Positions 11,866-23,239 of a DNA stretch of 64,000 nt are shown in pieces. Source of the stretch: Utricularia gibba (lineage: Eukaryota; Streptophyta; Magnoliopsida; Lamiales; Lentibulariaceae); NCBI GenBank assembly GCA_002189035.1, contig NEEC01000018.1, positions 2,170,001 through 2,234,000 on the forward strand, read 5' to 3'. Under the pieces are notes generated by a model. It was given only the letters and a program-made list of their open reading frames with translations. It ran no database searches and was not told where the DNA came from. Each line of letters begins with the position of its first letter. Positions within the stretch are counted from its first letter, which is position 1. Made by a program: the position numbers and the translations under genes.

Positions 11866-13735
11866 ATAGAAATATTTCTTATTTTTAAGAAAATGCAGAA
11901 TCTTAACTTCTATTTTTTTCGAAATTACTTTTCAAAAAGTATTTTCAAGAAATTTTATCATGCTAAACGAAGGTTATCCCTCACACATGCAGGTTGAATA
12001 TCTGATTCAGTAAATTATCTGGTTCCTTATCCTGATTTTTACGCCTAACTTATTAATGAAGATTTCATAATGATAACTCTTCTAGCGTGTTACTTGGCGC
12101 GTGGTGGTGGTGGTGGTGGCGTTTTACTGTTTATGTCTCATGGACAGGTTTGTAAGCGTTTACTTGGGACTTGTTATTTTTATTTTCTCGACAACTTAGA
12201 AAAATAAGAACAAGAAAGTCGAAGTATGACCTATCTCTTATTCCTATAATAAGATACTAAGATTAAGGGGTATGTGTTTGGTACATTTACGTCATATTTG
12301 ATCCTGTTGATCAAGTGTCTTCAAATAAGACATACATTTTAGGTGTTACTGAATATACCAAAGAAAAACCCCTTTCAAATTAAATAATGAATTGCAAGCC
12401 TCCTCAAATGGATTAATTTAACCCAAATTCTATTCTAAAAGGGTTCCAAACCATTGATCATTAGATCGAGGAACCTCCTGTATATGTTTTAGTAAAAATT
12501 TCACAATTTTACGCACCATTTACAAGATATGAAAGTTTCAAAGGGGAGCCCTAGCCCATAAACCATTGACGTGCAACGAGAGATACATGAAATTAATTGG
12601 TCCATTATACATAAGATTTAGATGAATAAACATTTAGTAGGGTTTAATGGAACCATAAATAATCAACTTGATACTATTAAAAGGGCATAATGTAACTCGC
12701 AGTCCTAACCAAACCCGTTCTCTGTGTTTTCCCTTGTGAATAAAAGTTTCAAAGGGGGAGCCCTAGCCCAGAATAAACATTTTATTTCTCAATGGCAGTT
12801 GAACGTAAATTAGGTCTTGAGAAAACCCTAAATTTTTGTAGATTTTTTGTTTCCACTTTCGATTATTTTCATGATCCCTTTTTCTGATAACCCACCCTGA
12901 AACTTTTATGTGCCACCTTCGTGCCATTGTAAATCTTCAAGTTTCCAAACAACATGTTTCTGAGACGGTTTTCGAATTCAAAATTGGTATGGTATTTCGA
13001 TATCCTAAACCTAATGCTCACCCTTAATGAACATCACACAAAGCCAAAAAAAAAAAAAAAAAACTCCAATACTGCATTCCCAGTAGGTTTTCGAATTGAG
13101 ATGGTCATTGAAGCTGCAGCTGTTATGACTGCCAGGTTTAGGGTGGACTAATGTGCTGATCTACTGTAAACTCAATATTGATGAACAATACCATTTAAAT
13201 TGTGTCCGAACATTGAAATTTTATGTCGCATGTCCAAGTGTCAGCCCATTGAACCGAGCTTAAAAATTTCAATGGGCAGCCCTAGTTCTCAGGTCGCAGA
13301 TGTAATACTTCAATTGGACAAGCATCTTTTTCATTGACCGCAAGGGTGCATTTGGTTGGATGGAAATGTGTTGATTGGGTTTAGATAATTTGGGTATAAT
13401 TTATATGGGTATAGATGGGTATTCTCAAAACCCATCTAATTAGTGGGTTTAAAAAATACTTACAAATTAGATTTATGAAGGGTTTTATGTGAGCTTTGGT
13501 GTAAAAACTAGTTAAATATTTAATAAGATATCAAATAAGGGTATCTTTTATCAACCCACTTATACCCAATTTGTATCAAACAACCAAACACACCTCAAGA
13601 GATTTAGCTGAGTAAAGAATTAATAGCCCTAATGGAAGGCTAATTGCATTAATCAGTTAATTGAATTCGTGGAGTGGAGCTTGCAGCCCTAATCGGTCTA
13701 CTAGCCCACAAAAGATTTTAATTTCTTTTTATTGA
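11866..13735. repeat. Segmental duplication block R1, copy a
   Basis: This tract aligns along its length with 17617-19145 and its second half with 31855-32925. In copy b it leads into the intact fucosyltransferase at 19736; here it joins directly to the middle of a broken fucosyltransferase. It is therefore duplicated 5' flank of that gene rather than a transposon in itself. Copy a differs from b mainly by the 251-bp MITE at 13345-13595. Confidence 0.8.
13345..13595. mobile_element. 251-bp MITE with verified empty site
   Basis: The ends are inverted repeats (GGTGCATTTGGTTG left; reverse complement of right GGTGTGTTTGGTTG) flanked by CAAG on both sides. Paralogous block b at 19011-19020 has the uninterrupted site with a single CAAG, which shows this is an insertion after the duplication. 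The 4-bp or shorter target repeat leaves the superfamily uncertain. Confidence 0.8.
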
Positions 13736-14402
13736 GCCCACAATTACTCCTGATCTCTTTTGCGAGCCCTTTCCGGGTGGGTGTTCTAGCTCCCTTCAGA
13801 CTTTCCATTGCTTGATAAATTCAAGAACTTCACCAAGTACTCAAATGACAGCTTATTCAAGAACTTCACCAAGAACTTCCCTTTCCGGGTGGGTATCTCA
13901 GAATTGTTGAGACAAAGCTCGTCAGGAAATTCAAGTATCTCTTCACCAAGACAACCTTATGTCTATATGCACGTTAATCAAGATTACCACGATCACGACA
14001 AACGTTTCTATTGTGAAGAAGGGCTGTTGTTTATCCAAGACGTGCCATGGCTGATAATGATGTCAAACCAGTACTTCTTCTCGATGCCACGCTTTGTTCA
14101 AGAATTGCAAAATCTTTTCCCCGACAAGGAGACCGTTTTTCACTAGCTGGGGCGGTACATGTTCCACCCCACAAATTCGGTATGGGGGCTTGTTAGAAGG
14201 TTTTATGATGGATATCTTGCTGAGACGGACCTCAAAGTAGGTGTCCAGATCCGAATTTATCACTACGAAATAATTTCCTTCCCGTTTGTCGCCGATCAGG
14301 TCCTTTCATGCACCATGAACGAGGGTATACTTTCACGTGTCTACTCGCAACAGCATGACTTCGTTGAATCGATAACCCTTCGAACAAGTCAGAAAATTAT
14401 AT
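13736..14402 (+). pseudogene. Truncated GT37 fucosyltransferase pseudogene
   Basis: The sequence matches bases about 20253-20943 of the intact fucosyltransferase. The 5' end, including anchor and start, is gone because upstream block R1 joins directly at about 13735. A premature TAG at 14144-14146 stands where the intact gene has a Leu codon; 12 bp are missing near 14074, about 60 bp near 14354, and roughly 35 bp of filler copied from neighbouring sequence sit near 13855-13900. The 3' third is replaced by a TRIM-type LTR fragment. These lesions are many and of different kinds, so this is a real pseudogene, unlike the single-base frameshifts elsewhere in the window. Confidence 0.93.
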
Positions 14403-14475
14403 TTAACTTTTACAAATATAATTTATGTTTTTTATATACTTTGACTTCAATCAAATCTTTAATTTCAACTAACCA
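14403..14475. mobile_element. TRIM-family LTR fragment capping the fucosyltransferase pseudogene
   Basis: Ends in the CTTTAATTTCAA form shared with the other LTR copies in the window and starts exactly where fucosyltransferase homology stops. The following 60 bp match the flank near 25300 and 34850. Confidence 0.6.
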
Positions 14476-14535
14476 TACTTGGATTGGTGTCGGTTAAATC
14501 TAAAAAAAACTTCGATGATGATCCGTTGATGAAAA

Positions 14536-15180
14536 TATTTTTTTTTGTATACTTTTAGTGTGTTTTTTCACCAACACAATAGAAATTGAATCCTAATAAT
14601 TTTGAGCATAAGGTGCACGAATTTAGAGTTCTAATGGATTAAAGATTTGATAATATTGTTGCATCAGACATCCAAATTTGTTAAAATACTACACACAAAT
14701 GTTTCTATACATCCATAAACATATTTTTTTCAATCGAATGAATGACAAATCTTTTAACACATGATGGATATTCATAAATAGAATTAATCAAAAAATTATA
14801 ATTTATGAGATATCATTGGATACAATTGCGATTAATCAATGTTTTTAAATGATTAAATTAATATGAATATATAACTAATCCATTCTATGATTTAAAAAAA
14901 TATAATTTATGACATCAAAGAGTAGTTCGACTGGAAAGTGGGTATTAGAACACATAATCCCACAACGAAAAAATAAAAAATGAAAAAATCAAATATATAT
15001 TAGAGATTGCAAATCATTTATAATTGATTGAAGTTAACTTTTTTTAATGTGATCTATCTTTGTTATGTAATTGAGATTCACACATGTTTCCATGATCAAT
15101 TGAATTCTTAATTTCAATACGAATTCAAGATGGTGAATATTGCGTAGAGACGTCAGCACAAAACAAATTGCGATACAGAA
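14536..15180. repeat. Segmental duplication block R2, copy a, with an LTR at 14943-15119
   Basis: Aligns with 33412-34067, including the shared GGTGCACGAATTTAGAG stretch. It contains a 177-bp TRIM-like LTR (TATTAGAACACA to TTAATTTCAATA) preceded by a short piece of element interior, so an old partial element was duplicated along with the block. Confidence 0.75.
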
Positions 15181-16100
15181 TATCGTGCATACGATGACTG
15201 GTAGTTGATGTTTTATTGAAAGAGTTGGAAACTCGGTTGTCATTGGTTGCCGTTGGGAGTTCTGGTTTTTGAGGAATATGCAGAGGGCTTTGAAGCAACG
15301 CGTGGATGATAAAAGAGAGGGAGAGGGAGAGACATGAAGATAAATGTTTACATTGAAACAAACTCAAGTTTGAACCACACAATAATCTAACATTTTGAAA
15401 AGATGTCGAACGAAAAATTACTGATGGAAGTTAAGCCACCTTTGGTTGGGGTGTTTAGGTGGGTTTTAATATAGGTTTAGCAATAAACTCATATTTGATA
15501 CATGGGTTGCAAGTAGGTAAAAATATACTTATCTTGTCCCTATACATCCATCAACAACCTGTACTGATAGATTTACATAAATGGAAGGGGAGAGATCGGT
15601 TTATGTAGCATAACCGATTTCTTCCAATTTTGCCCTTCATCTGATATTAACACTTCTTTTTTAAAATAGATCTAGCAGATCTAAATACCACTTATCGTAT
15701 TCCAAAAAATTCAGATAAATTTGGCATCAGGAGACGTTAATTATTTCTTGGATATCCTGCAAGCATCTAAGAGGTGGAAATTTTCTGATCTTGACTAGAA
15801 GGAATTTTTTAATTCTACTGATTCTATTTTTGATGAAACTATTTTTACTTTTACTCAAGACCTCATAACTTATGATGTAGGCCCAAAAATATGTAAATTT
15901 GGTTGTACAGTAAAATGGGCCAACTGCAACCCAATACTGCACCACTCTTAATGTGAGTCTAAAGTCTATAGCCCCAAATATTCAGTCAACAAAACCCTGA
16001 TGCAAGCCAGTCTTCTACCCACCATCAAACCCTTCCTCAATTGATGGGTTCTCACTTTAAAATCAATTGATGCCCTGCCCACTGCAACCCATGAACCTTT
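15181..16100. other. Intergenic, MITE-like debris
   Basis: No gene is recognised. The stretch at 15405-15530, with a TTTGGTTGGGGTGTTTAGG core, reappears near 40158-40260, suggesting a dispersed MITE family. Some sequence from 15950 on may be the degraded left part of the Copia element that follows. Confidence 0.4.
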
Positions 16101-17615
16101 CAACCATTGCCCAACAGCAAGCTATCCCTCATGACGCATTACCTGTCATCGAACCCTCGGCATGTCCAACTTCCAGCATGGCTCTTCGACACTCGGGTAA
16201 CAAAAGCACATACAAAATTCCTTGACTATGTGTGTCACGCTGCATACACTTCCTCTTCGACAACCACTGATTGCACATATTCTATGAGTTCTTACCTCTC
16301 TAATGGAGAATTTAGTGCTCAGCATCAGGCTTTTCTAGCTGGTATTCACGAAGGCCAGGAACCCACTCATCCCGAGGAAGCTTTGCAGGATGCAAAATGG
16401 TGAGAGTACATGAGTGATATAATATACAATCTCATATCATAAAATGAAAATGATATAATCAAATATATAAGAAATTGTAGATTATAATTAATCGGTTAGA
16501 TCTGATTTTTTTGTAATATAATCACGTTTCTTATGCACTAGAAATTTACTTGTGCTCGCCCAACCCATCACCTCCTGAATTTCAATATGGTATCAAAGCA
16601 TTTGCCTTGTGATATGGCTTGGGTGGCGAAGATAGGTTTCGTTCTAGTCTAAGTTTCAGTTAAAAAAAAAAAGAACAAGAAGATGCATTGGACTTAAACG
16701 ACAAAAATTAAATTTACCTATGATAAAAGTAATATCTACAATTACACATAAAAAAAACAAGTCTTAATCGGATCAAAAACCACTTCGACTTGAGAGCGCG
16801 TGTTAGAATACACAATTCCACATTGAAAAATAAAAATAATATAATCAAATATATAAAAAAATTGCATATCATAAATAATCGATTGTACTTATTCTTTTCT
16901 ATTATGATCCACGTTTATTGTATATTTGGGTTTCATGTGTGCTTATCCGATCCATCGGATCCTGAATTTCAATAATGAGGAAAGAAATTGATGCCCTAGA
17001 ATCAAATAACATTTGGGCCTTAGTCTCTCCTCATCCCGGTAAAAGAATTCTAAGAAATAAGTGGGTCTTTCATATTAAGTACAACTTGGAAGGTAGCATT
17101 GAATGCTACAAAATGCACTTGGTGATAATGAGAAATACACAAGTTGGAGGCATTGACTATACAAATATATTTATGTCCGTTGCAAAAATGATTACAATTT
17201 GACTCTTCTCTTACTGACCATCGCCGTTGTTCCTTCATGGTGACCTCAACCAAGAGATATACCCTGTATTTGCCTCTCAGATTTTCAAAGGGTTCTGAAG
17301 GAAAAGTGTTCAAGTTACAAAAGTCCTTCTATGGATGGCAACAAGCTCCTAGATAGTGGGTTGCCAAGTTCATTACGTCTTTTAAACAATTTGGGTTTCA
17401 TCAATCCAAGTCGGATTACTCTCTTTTTCGATATTAGTCTTCAGAAGGTGATTTATTCATTTTCGTATACATGGATGATTTAGTTATTGTAGGCAATAGT
17501 AATGATATGGTAAACGGCTTCAAAAAAATATCTTAGCCATTGTTTCCATATGAAGGATTTAGGAAACTTTAAATTTTTTTCAGGAGTAGAGGTTGCCTGT
17601 AGCATAAATGGAATT
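16101..17615 (+). mobile_element. Decayed Ty1/Copia polyprotein fragment
   Basis: Bases about 16101-16414 encode the linker between integrase and reverse transcriptase (SYLSNGEFSAQHQAFLAGI), and 16975-17600 the start of the RVT_2 reverse transcriptase (KEIDALESN, then a degraded YMDDLVIVGNS active-site region near 17465). Stop codons and frameshifts are frequent and there are no LTRs of its own. A TRIM element at 16415-16974 splits it. The right end coincides with the start of duplicated block R1 copy b. It is inactive. Confidence 0.85.
16415..16974 (+). mobile_element. Complete TRIM retrotransposon (560 bp) nested in Copia
   Basis: Two LTRs of 173 bp (16415-16587) and 174 bp (16801-16974) flank a 213-bp interior. 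Both begin TG and end CTGAATTTCAATA or similar. The primer-binding site TGGTATCAAAGC, complementary to initiator Met tRNA, starts at 16588. The 5-bp target repeat ATGAG is at 16410-16414 and 16975-16979, and the Copia reading frame resumes directly across it. There is no coding capacity. The LTRs have diverged clearly, so the insertion is old. Confidence 0.88.
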
Positions 17616-17616
17616 T

Positions 17617-19145
17617 AAAAATATAGGAATATTTCTTTTTTTAGAAAATACAGAATCTTAACTTCTTTTTTTCAAAATTACTTTTGAAAAAGTATTTTCA
17701 AGAAAGTTTATCAAGCTAAAAGAACGTTATCCCTCACACACGCAGGTTGAATATCTGATCCAGTTAATTGTCTGGTTCCATATCCTGATTTCTATGCCTA
17801 ACTTAGTCATTAATGAAGATTACATGATGATAGCTCTTCTAGAGTGTTACTTAGGGCGTGGTGATGGTGGTTGCTTTTTATTGTATATGTTTAATGGACA
17901 TGCTTGCAAACGATTCCTTGGCACTTCTTATTTTTATTTACTCGAGAAATTTCTTCGCAACATAAGAACAAGAAAGTCGAAATATGGCCTATCTCTTATT
18001 CCTATTGTACTAAGATTAAGGGGTATGTGTCCGGTACATTTACGTCTTATTTGATTTTGTTGATCAAGTGTCCACAAATAAGACATGCATTTTAGGTTTT
18101 TGGTGTTTTTCTTCAACTTTTACATCTTAATCTTACTGAATACACCATAAATGAATCACAAGGCTCCTCATGTCGATTAATTTAGCCCAAATTCTAGTTT
18201 AATTGGGTTCCAAACCATAGATCATTAGATCGAGGAGCTAGCCCATAAACCATTGACGTATAACGAGGGATACATAAAATTAATTGGTCCATTATGCATA
18301 AGATTCAGATGAATAAAAATTTAGTAGGGTTTAATGGAACCATAAATAATCAACATGATACTGCTGAAAGGACATAATGTAACCCGTAGCCCTAGCCAAA
18401 CCCGTTCTCATTGTTTTCCCTTTTGAATAAAAGTTTCAAAGGGAGCCCCAGCCCATCATACGCTTTTTTTTTTCAGTGGCAGTTGAACGTAAATAAAGTC
18501 TTGAGAAAACCCTAAATTTTGGTAGATTTTTTGTTGCCACTTTCGATTATTTTCATGATCCCTTTTTCTGATAACCCACCCGGAGACTTTTATGTGCTGC
18601 CACCTTCGTGCCATTGTAAATTCGCAAGTTGCCACACAGCATGTTTCTGAGTAGGTTCTGTAATTCAAACCTAAACCCTAAACCTAATGCTCATCCTTAA
18701 TGATCATCACACAAAGCCAAAAAATAACCCCCCAATCGTGCAATCCCAGTAGGTTTTCGAATTGAGATGGCCATTTAAGTTGCAGCTGCTATGACTGCCA
18801 GGTTTAGGGTGGACTAATTTGCTGATGTACCGGAAAGTCAACGATGAACAATACCATTTCGTAATCAAATAAATCGTGTCCGAACATTGAAATTTTGTGT
18901 AGCATGTCCAAGTGAACAAATTGCACCGAGCTTAAAAATTTCAATGGGCAGCCCTAGTTCCCAGGTCGCAGGTGTAATACTCGACTTGGAGTTGCATCTT
19001 TTTTCATTGACCGCAAGAGATTTAGATGAGTAAAGAATCCTAATCGAAGGCTAATTGCATTAATCAGTGAATTGAATTCGTGGAGTGGAGCTTGCAGCCC
19101 TAATCGGTCTGCTAGCCCACAAAAGATTTTAATTTCTTTTCATTT
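17617..19145. repeat. Segmental duplication block R1, copy b
   Basis: Aligns with 11866-13735 and partly with 31855-32925. It lacks the MITE and the solo LTR found in the other copies, so it preserves both empty sites (19011-19020 and about 18899-18910). It forms the distal 5' flank of the intact fucosyltransferase. Confidence 0.82.
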
Positions 19146-19735
19146 GAGTTTCAAACTTGGACAATGGCCGACTTTTGAGAAGAGACATGTTGTGCAATTA
19201 ATTCATCTGTAATTAAATTTAATTTACTAAGTGTATTCATGCATATTTCTCCACCATTTTTTACTTGTTGTATAATATACTAGTTTTGTCTGTAAAATGA
19301 TAAAAATAAATTAGTTATAAGATGAGAAAGAAAAAAAAATGTTTATGTCACACACATGTAAATCACGAGAATTGGTAATGGTATTCCATATTAATTATAT
19401 ATAGGAGAAATGATGTATTTAAATATATAAACCTTATTAATTTTACATAAGATTTTTTTAGACGTAAAGTAAAACCGTAAAAATTAGATGTTCAAAATAA
19501 ATAATATTGTATTTTGTGTATGATGACATTTGGTATTAACATTGAATATCCTTTTAAGATTTAGGTTAGAATTTCAACGAGTAAACATGCATCATTTACT
19601 AGTTGAAGAGGAGGCTCGCCTTGATTTTGGAGGCTCAAACAGACAACAGCTAGGCGATTAATACAGCTTTTGAAGAGAAATATTTCGGCAGGCAGAGAAG
19701 GCGAGAAGTTTCAAGGCTGTCTCAACTTTCCAGCC
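19146..19735 (+). promoter_or_regulatory. Proximal 5' region of the intact fucosyltransferase
   Basis: This AT-rich stretch just upstream of the start codon is unique to this copy; the pseudogene lost it. An in-frame stop lies at 19622-19624, so the coding region cannot extend further left. Exact promoter elements are not identified. Confidence 0.4.
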
Positions 19736-21352
19736 ATGAAATCAAAACCCATACTCAAGGGTTTACGCACAAATTTTTCGCAGAAACTTCTGAAATTTGC
19801 AGGTGGCTTTCTTCTTCTGGTGATGGGTATATCGTTCTTGCTCACAGTGTCTGCAGTATTGAAAGACCATATCTTTAAGTATAAGCTTAGCAGGGGTGCC
19901 TACTTTCACAACCAGCTTGAAGAAGGTCTTCTGCCAAGTGGTTTTGATGAAAGTTCTTGTGCAAGTAGATACGATTCTCTGTTGCATCAACGAGAATCAC
20001 TGAAGAAGCCTTCGGCTTACCTCAAGTCGAAGTTACGTAGCTACGAAGCGCGACACCAGAGGTGCGCTCCGTACACTCTTCTGTACAATACAACTCTGGC
20101 GACCTTGGAAACGAAAGGTTCTTCAGTACGATCAGAGTGCAACTACATCATATGGTTTGCGGTACTCGGGTTAGGGAACAGAATGATAAGCCTTGCTTCT
20201 GCGTTCCTCTATGCTCTCCTCTCCGATCGGGTTCTCCTCATTCATCCCGAGGCAATTACTCCGGATCTCTTTTGCGAGCCCTTTCCGGGAGGGTCTTGGT
20301 GGCTCCCCTCGGACTTTCCATTGCTTGATAAATTCAAGAACTTCACCAAGTACTCAAATGACAGCTTTGGTGAATTGTTGAGACAAAGCTCGTCAGGAAA
20401 TTCAAGTACCTCTCCACTACGACAACCTTATGTCTATGTGCACGTTAATCAAGATTGTGGTGATCACGACAAACGCTTCTATTGTGAAGAAGGGCAGTTG
20501 TTTATCCAAGACGTGCCATGGTTGATAATGATGTCGAACCAGTACTTCGCCCCGCCCTTCTTCTCAATGCCACGCTTTGTTCAAGAACTGCAAAATCTCT
20601 TCCCCGACAAGGAGACTGTTTTTCACTTGCTGGGGCGGTACTTGTTCCACCCCACAAATGCGGTATGGGGGCTTGTAAGAAGGTTTTATGATGGATATCT
20701 TGCTGAGGCGGACCTCAAAGTAGGTGTCCAGATCCGAATTTATCACTACGACAAAATTTCCTTCCCGTTTGTCGCCGATCAGGTCCTTTCATGCACCATG
20801 AACGAGGGTATACTTTCACGTGTCTACCCGCAACAGCGTGAAAACTTGACTGAAACCATGACATCGACGACCAAGAAGAAGAAAATCGTCGTGCTAATGA
20901 CTTCGTTGAATCGACAACCCTTCGAACAAGTCAGAAAATTATACTTGGAGAATGCAACTGTGACGGGAGATACCATCACAATCCATCAACCAAGCTTCGA
21001 AGAGCATCAAAACACAGGGGAACTAAATCATGATAAGAAAGCATTGGCAGAAATGTACCTACTCAGCCTCACAGATAAATTGCTGACAAGTGAGAAGTCA
21101 ACTTTCGGGTATGTGGCTCAAGGTCTAGGCGCGTTGAAGCCATGGGTGATCTTCATGTGGAAGAATGAGACAGGCCATGGCCGCGAATGCTCCCGAGCCG
21201 TATCAATGGAACCTTGCATGCACATTCCTCCGAGGTTCGACTGTAAGACGAGACAAACAATTGGTAAAAATGTTAACAAACCCTTCATTAGAGATTGCCA
21301 GGATTGGAATGGAGGAATTCAATTAGTTGGCAACTATAATAATACGTCCTAA
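19736..21352 (+). CDS. GT37 xyloglucan/arabinogalactan-type fucosyltransferase, intact
   Basis: An uninterrupted frame of 538 residues from the first ATG at 19736. It is a type II Golgi protein: a short basic tail, a membrane anchor near residues 17-40 (GGFLLLVMGISFLL), then the plant alpha-fucosyltransferase domain. Family landmarks are LGNRMISLASAFLYALL near 145, VGVQIRIYHYDK near 330 (GDP-fucose site), IHQPSFEEHQ, and STFGYVAQGLGALKPW near 460. Cysteines and N-glycosylation sites are as expected. GT37 enzymes fucosylate xyloglucan side chains or arabinogalactan proteins; which acceptor is used cannot be told here. The second copy lies tail to tail 277 bp downstream. Confidence 0.93.
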   Translation: MKSKPILKGLRTNFSQKLLKFAGGFLLLVMGISFLLTVSAVLKDHIFKYKLSRGAYFHNQLEEGLLPSGFDESSCASRYDSLLHQRESLKKPSAYLKSKLRSYEARHQRCAPYTLLYNTTLATLETKGSSVRSECNYIIWFAVLGLGNRMISLASAFLYALLSDRVLLIHPEAITPDLFCEPFPGGSWWLPSDFPLLDKFKNFTKYSNDSFGELLRQSSSGNSSTSPLRQPYVYVHVNQDCGDHDKRFYCEEGQLFIQDVPWLIMMSNQYFAPPFFSMPRFVQELQNLFPDKETVFHLLGRYLFHPTNAVWGLVRRFYDGYLAEADLKVGVQIRIYHYDKISFPFVADQVLSCTMNEGILSRVYPQQRENLTETMTSTTKKKKIVVLMTSLNRQPFEQVRKLYLENATVTGDTITIHQPSFEEHQNTGELNHDKKALAEMYLLSLTDKLLTSEKSTFGYVAQGLGALKPWVIFMWKNETGHGRECSRAVSMEPCMHIPPRFDCKTRQTIGKNVNKPFIRDCQDWNGGIQLVGNYNNTS

Positions 21353-21629
21353 GTTATTCAATCATTTGAAAAGTTTTGTATTGCAATGTTTTGTATTGCA
21401 ATGTTTTGTATTGCACTACAACTAGACAGATATGCGTGTTGCAATGTGGAAATTGAGGTCACTCGATATATTGTGCTTGAATGGACATCTTTTTTGTAAC
21501 TATGTTTACTGTTAGAAATCATTCCAACATTAAGACTCGGAAATTGTTGCTAAATGTAATGGAAAATTGATGGGAATACATGAAGCTTCTAAGCCTCAAA
21601 TTGCAACGGATCCGGATCATGGAAATACT

Positions 21630-23239
21630 TCAGGGAATGTAGCTTTGATTGTCAAACAGCATTGTGCCTCCGGGTGAGTCTGGGCATTCTTTAATATGAG
21701 GCCCGATGACGCTTGTACCAGCTGCACGTCTCATCTTACAATAGTATTTTGGAGGTGTGTGGTAACAAGGTTCGATGGTTAGGATCCGATAGCACGGTCG
21801 GTCTCGCTCACTCTCGAGCTTCGACTTGAAGAGAATCCATGGCATCAGGCCGCTCAGACCTTGAGCAGCATAGCCGAATGTTGATGTGGCGCTTACAACC
21901 AACTGATCGGTCAAGGTGAGTAAGTATATTTCTGCCAGTGCCTTCTTGTTGTGATGGTGATTCCCTGAGTCTTGGCGCTCTTCGAAGCTTGGTTGATGGA
22001 TGGCAATGGCATCTCCGGTTATCGTTGCGTTTTCCCAATACAATCGTCTCACGTAATCGAAGTAGCTGTGGTACAGTGAAGTTATCAGCAACACGATTCT
22101 CTTCTTCTTCTTGGGAATTAGGGTTTTTGTGAAATTTTCTTGCTCCTGAGCTTCTGTATGCGGTATCAAACCCTCGTTCGTGATGCAAGAGACAACCTGA
22201 TCCAATATTTCCTCGGGTGAGATTTTGTCGTAATTGAAGGTTCGGATTTGGAGGCCTACTTTCACATCATACCCGGACAGATAAGATTCATAAAATCTTC
22301 TTACAAGCCCCAGACTACGTTGTTTGGATTCAACAGATACCCACCCAGTAAGTGAAAAACAGCTCCCTTCTCGGGAAAGAGATTCTCCAGTTCGTGCTGA
22401 AAGCTTGGCATTGTAAACAAAGCAGGAAGAAAATATTGATTTGCCATCACGATTAACCATGGAATATCTTCAACATACGATTGCTCTTCGTCGCAAAAGA
22501 AGCGTTTATCAAGATCATCAGCAAAATTGTTGAGGTACACGTATAGATAGGGAAGTGGCAACGAATCACTTGAGTTGAATGATAAACCGTTTCCCACCCG
22601 CTCCCCAAAACTATCATTCAAACCTTTTTTAAAGTGCAGCATTTCATAGTGTAAGGGAAAGTCAACAGGAAGCAGCCATGAACCTTCTGGGAAGGGTTCG
22701 CAGAAAAGACCAGCAACAGTGTCTTCAGGATGAATGAGCAAAACGCGATCCGTCAGCAAAGCATGTAGAAACGCTGAAGCAACGCTGATCATTCTGTTTG
22801 CCAGGCCGCCGTTCGAGAACCATATGCTATACTTACAAGCAGATCGAACTGCAGACGTGTTGGCCCTCAGGGCAGCCACGGTGGTGTTATAAAGGTTCGT
22901 GTATGGAGCGCATCGCTTGTGCCGTGCTTCGTATGCGCGTAGCTTCGACATGAGATACGGAGAAGGTTTCCTTAGTGTTGGGCGTTGAAGCAAGAGAGAA
23001 TCAAACCTGCTAAGGCAGGAACTCTCATCAAATCTACCTGGGGGAAGGTCTTCGTTGATCTGCCTGTAGAAATAACCTCCCCGGTCGAGCTTGTAATCGA
23101 TGAGATAATTTTTCAATACTATGGAGATGTTGAACAAGAAGGATAAGCTCATCCCTGCGAGAAGAAGACCCCCGATAAACTTCAACAGATTTTGCGACAA
23201 CCATGTCTGGAAATGCTTCCAATGTCGTCTTCTATCCAT
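21630..23239 (-). CDS. GT37 fucosyltransferase, second copy, with a single-base frameshift
   Basis: Start ATG at 23239, anchor near residues 20-42 (FIGGLLLAGMSLSFLF), catalytic landmarks GGLANRMISVASAFL, VGLQIRTFNYDK and STFGYAAQGLSGLMPW, stop at 21630. The frame breaks once, at 22308-22311, where four G (minus strand) stand in place of the five in the intact paralogue; one extra base would give exactly 537 codons. All motifs on both sides are conserved and no other damage is seen. Either this is a very recent pseudogene or the consensus lost one base; I favour the latter because three other breaks in this window look the same. Confidence 0.8.

Noticed and set aside
12104..12120. Short GGT repeat
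   Set aside because: Only about five units and interrupted in the paralogous block; not worth a separate feature.
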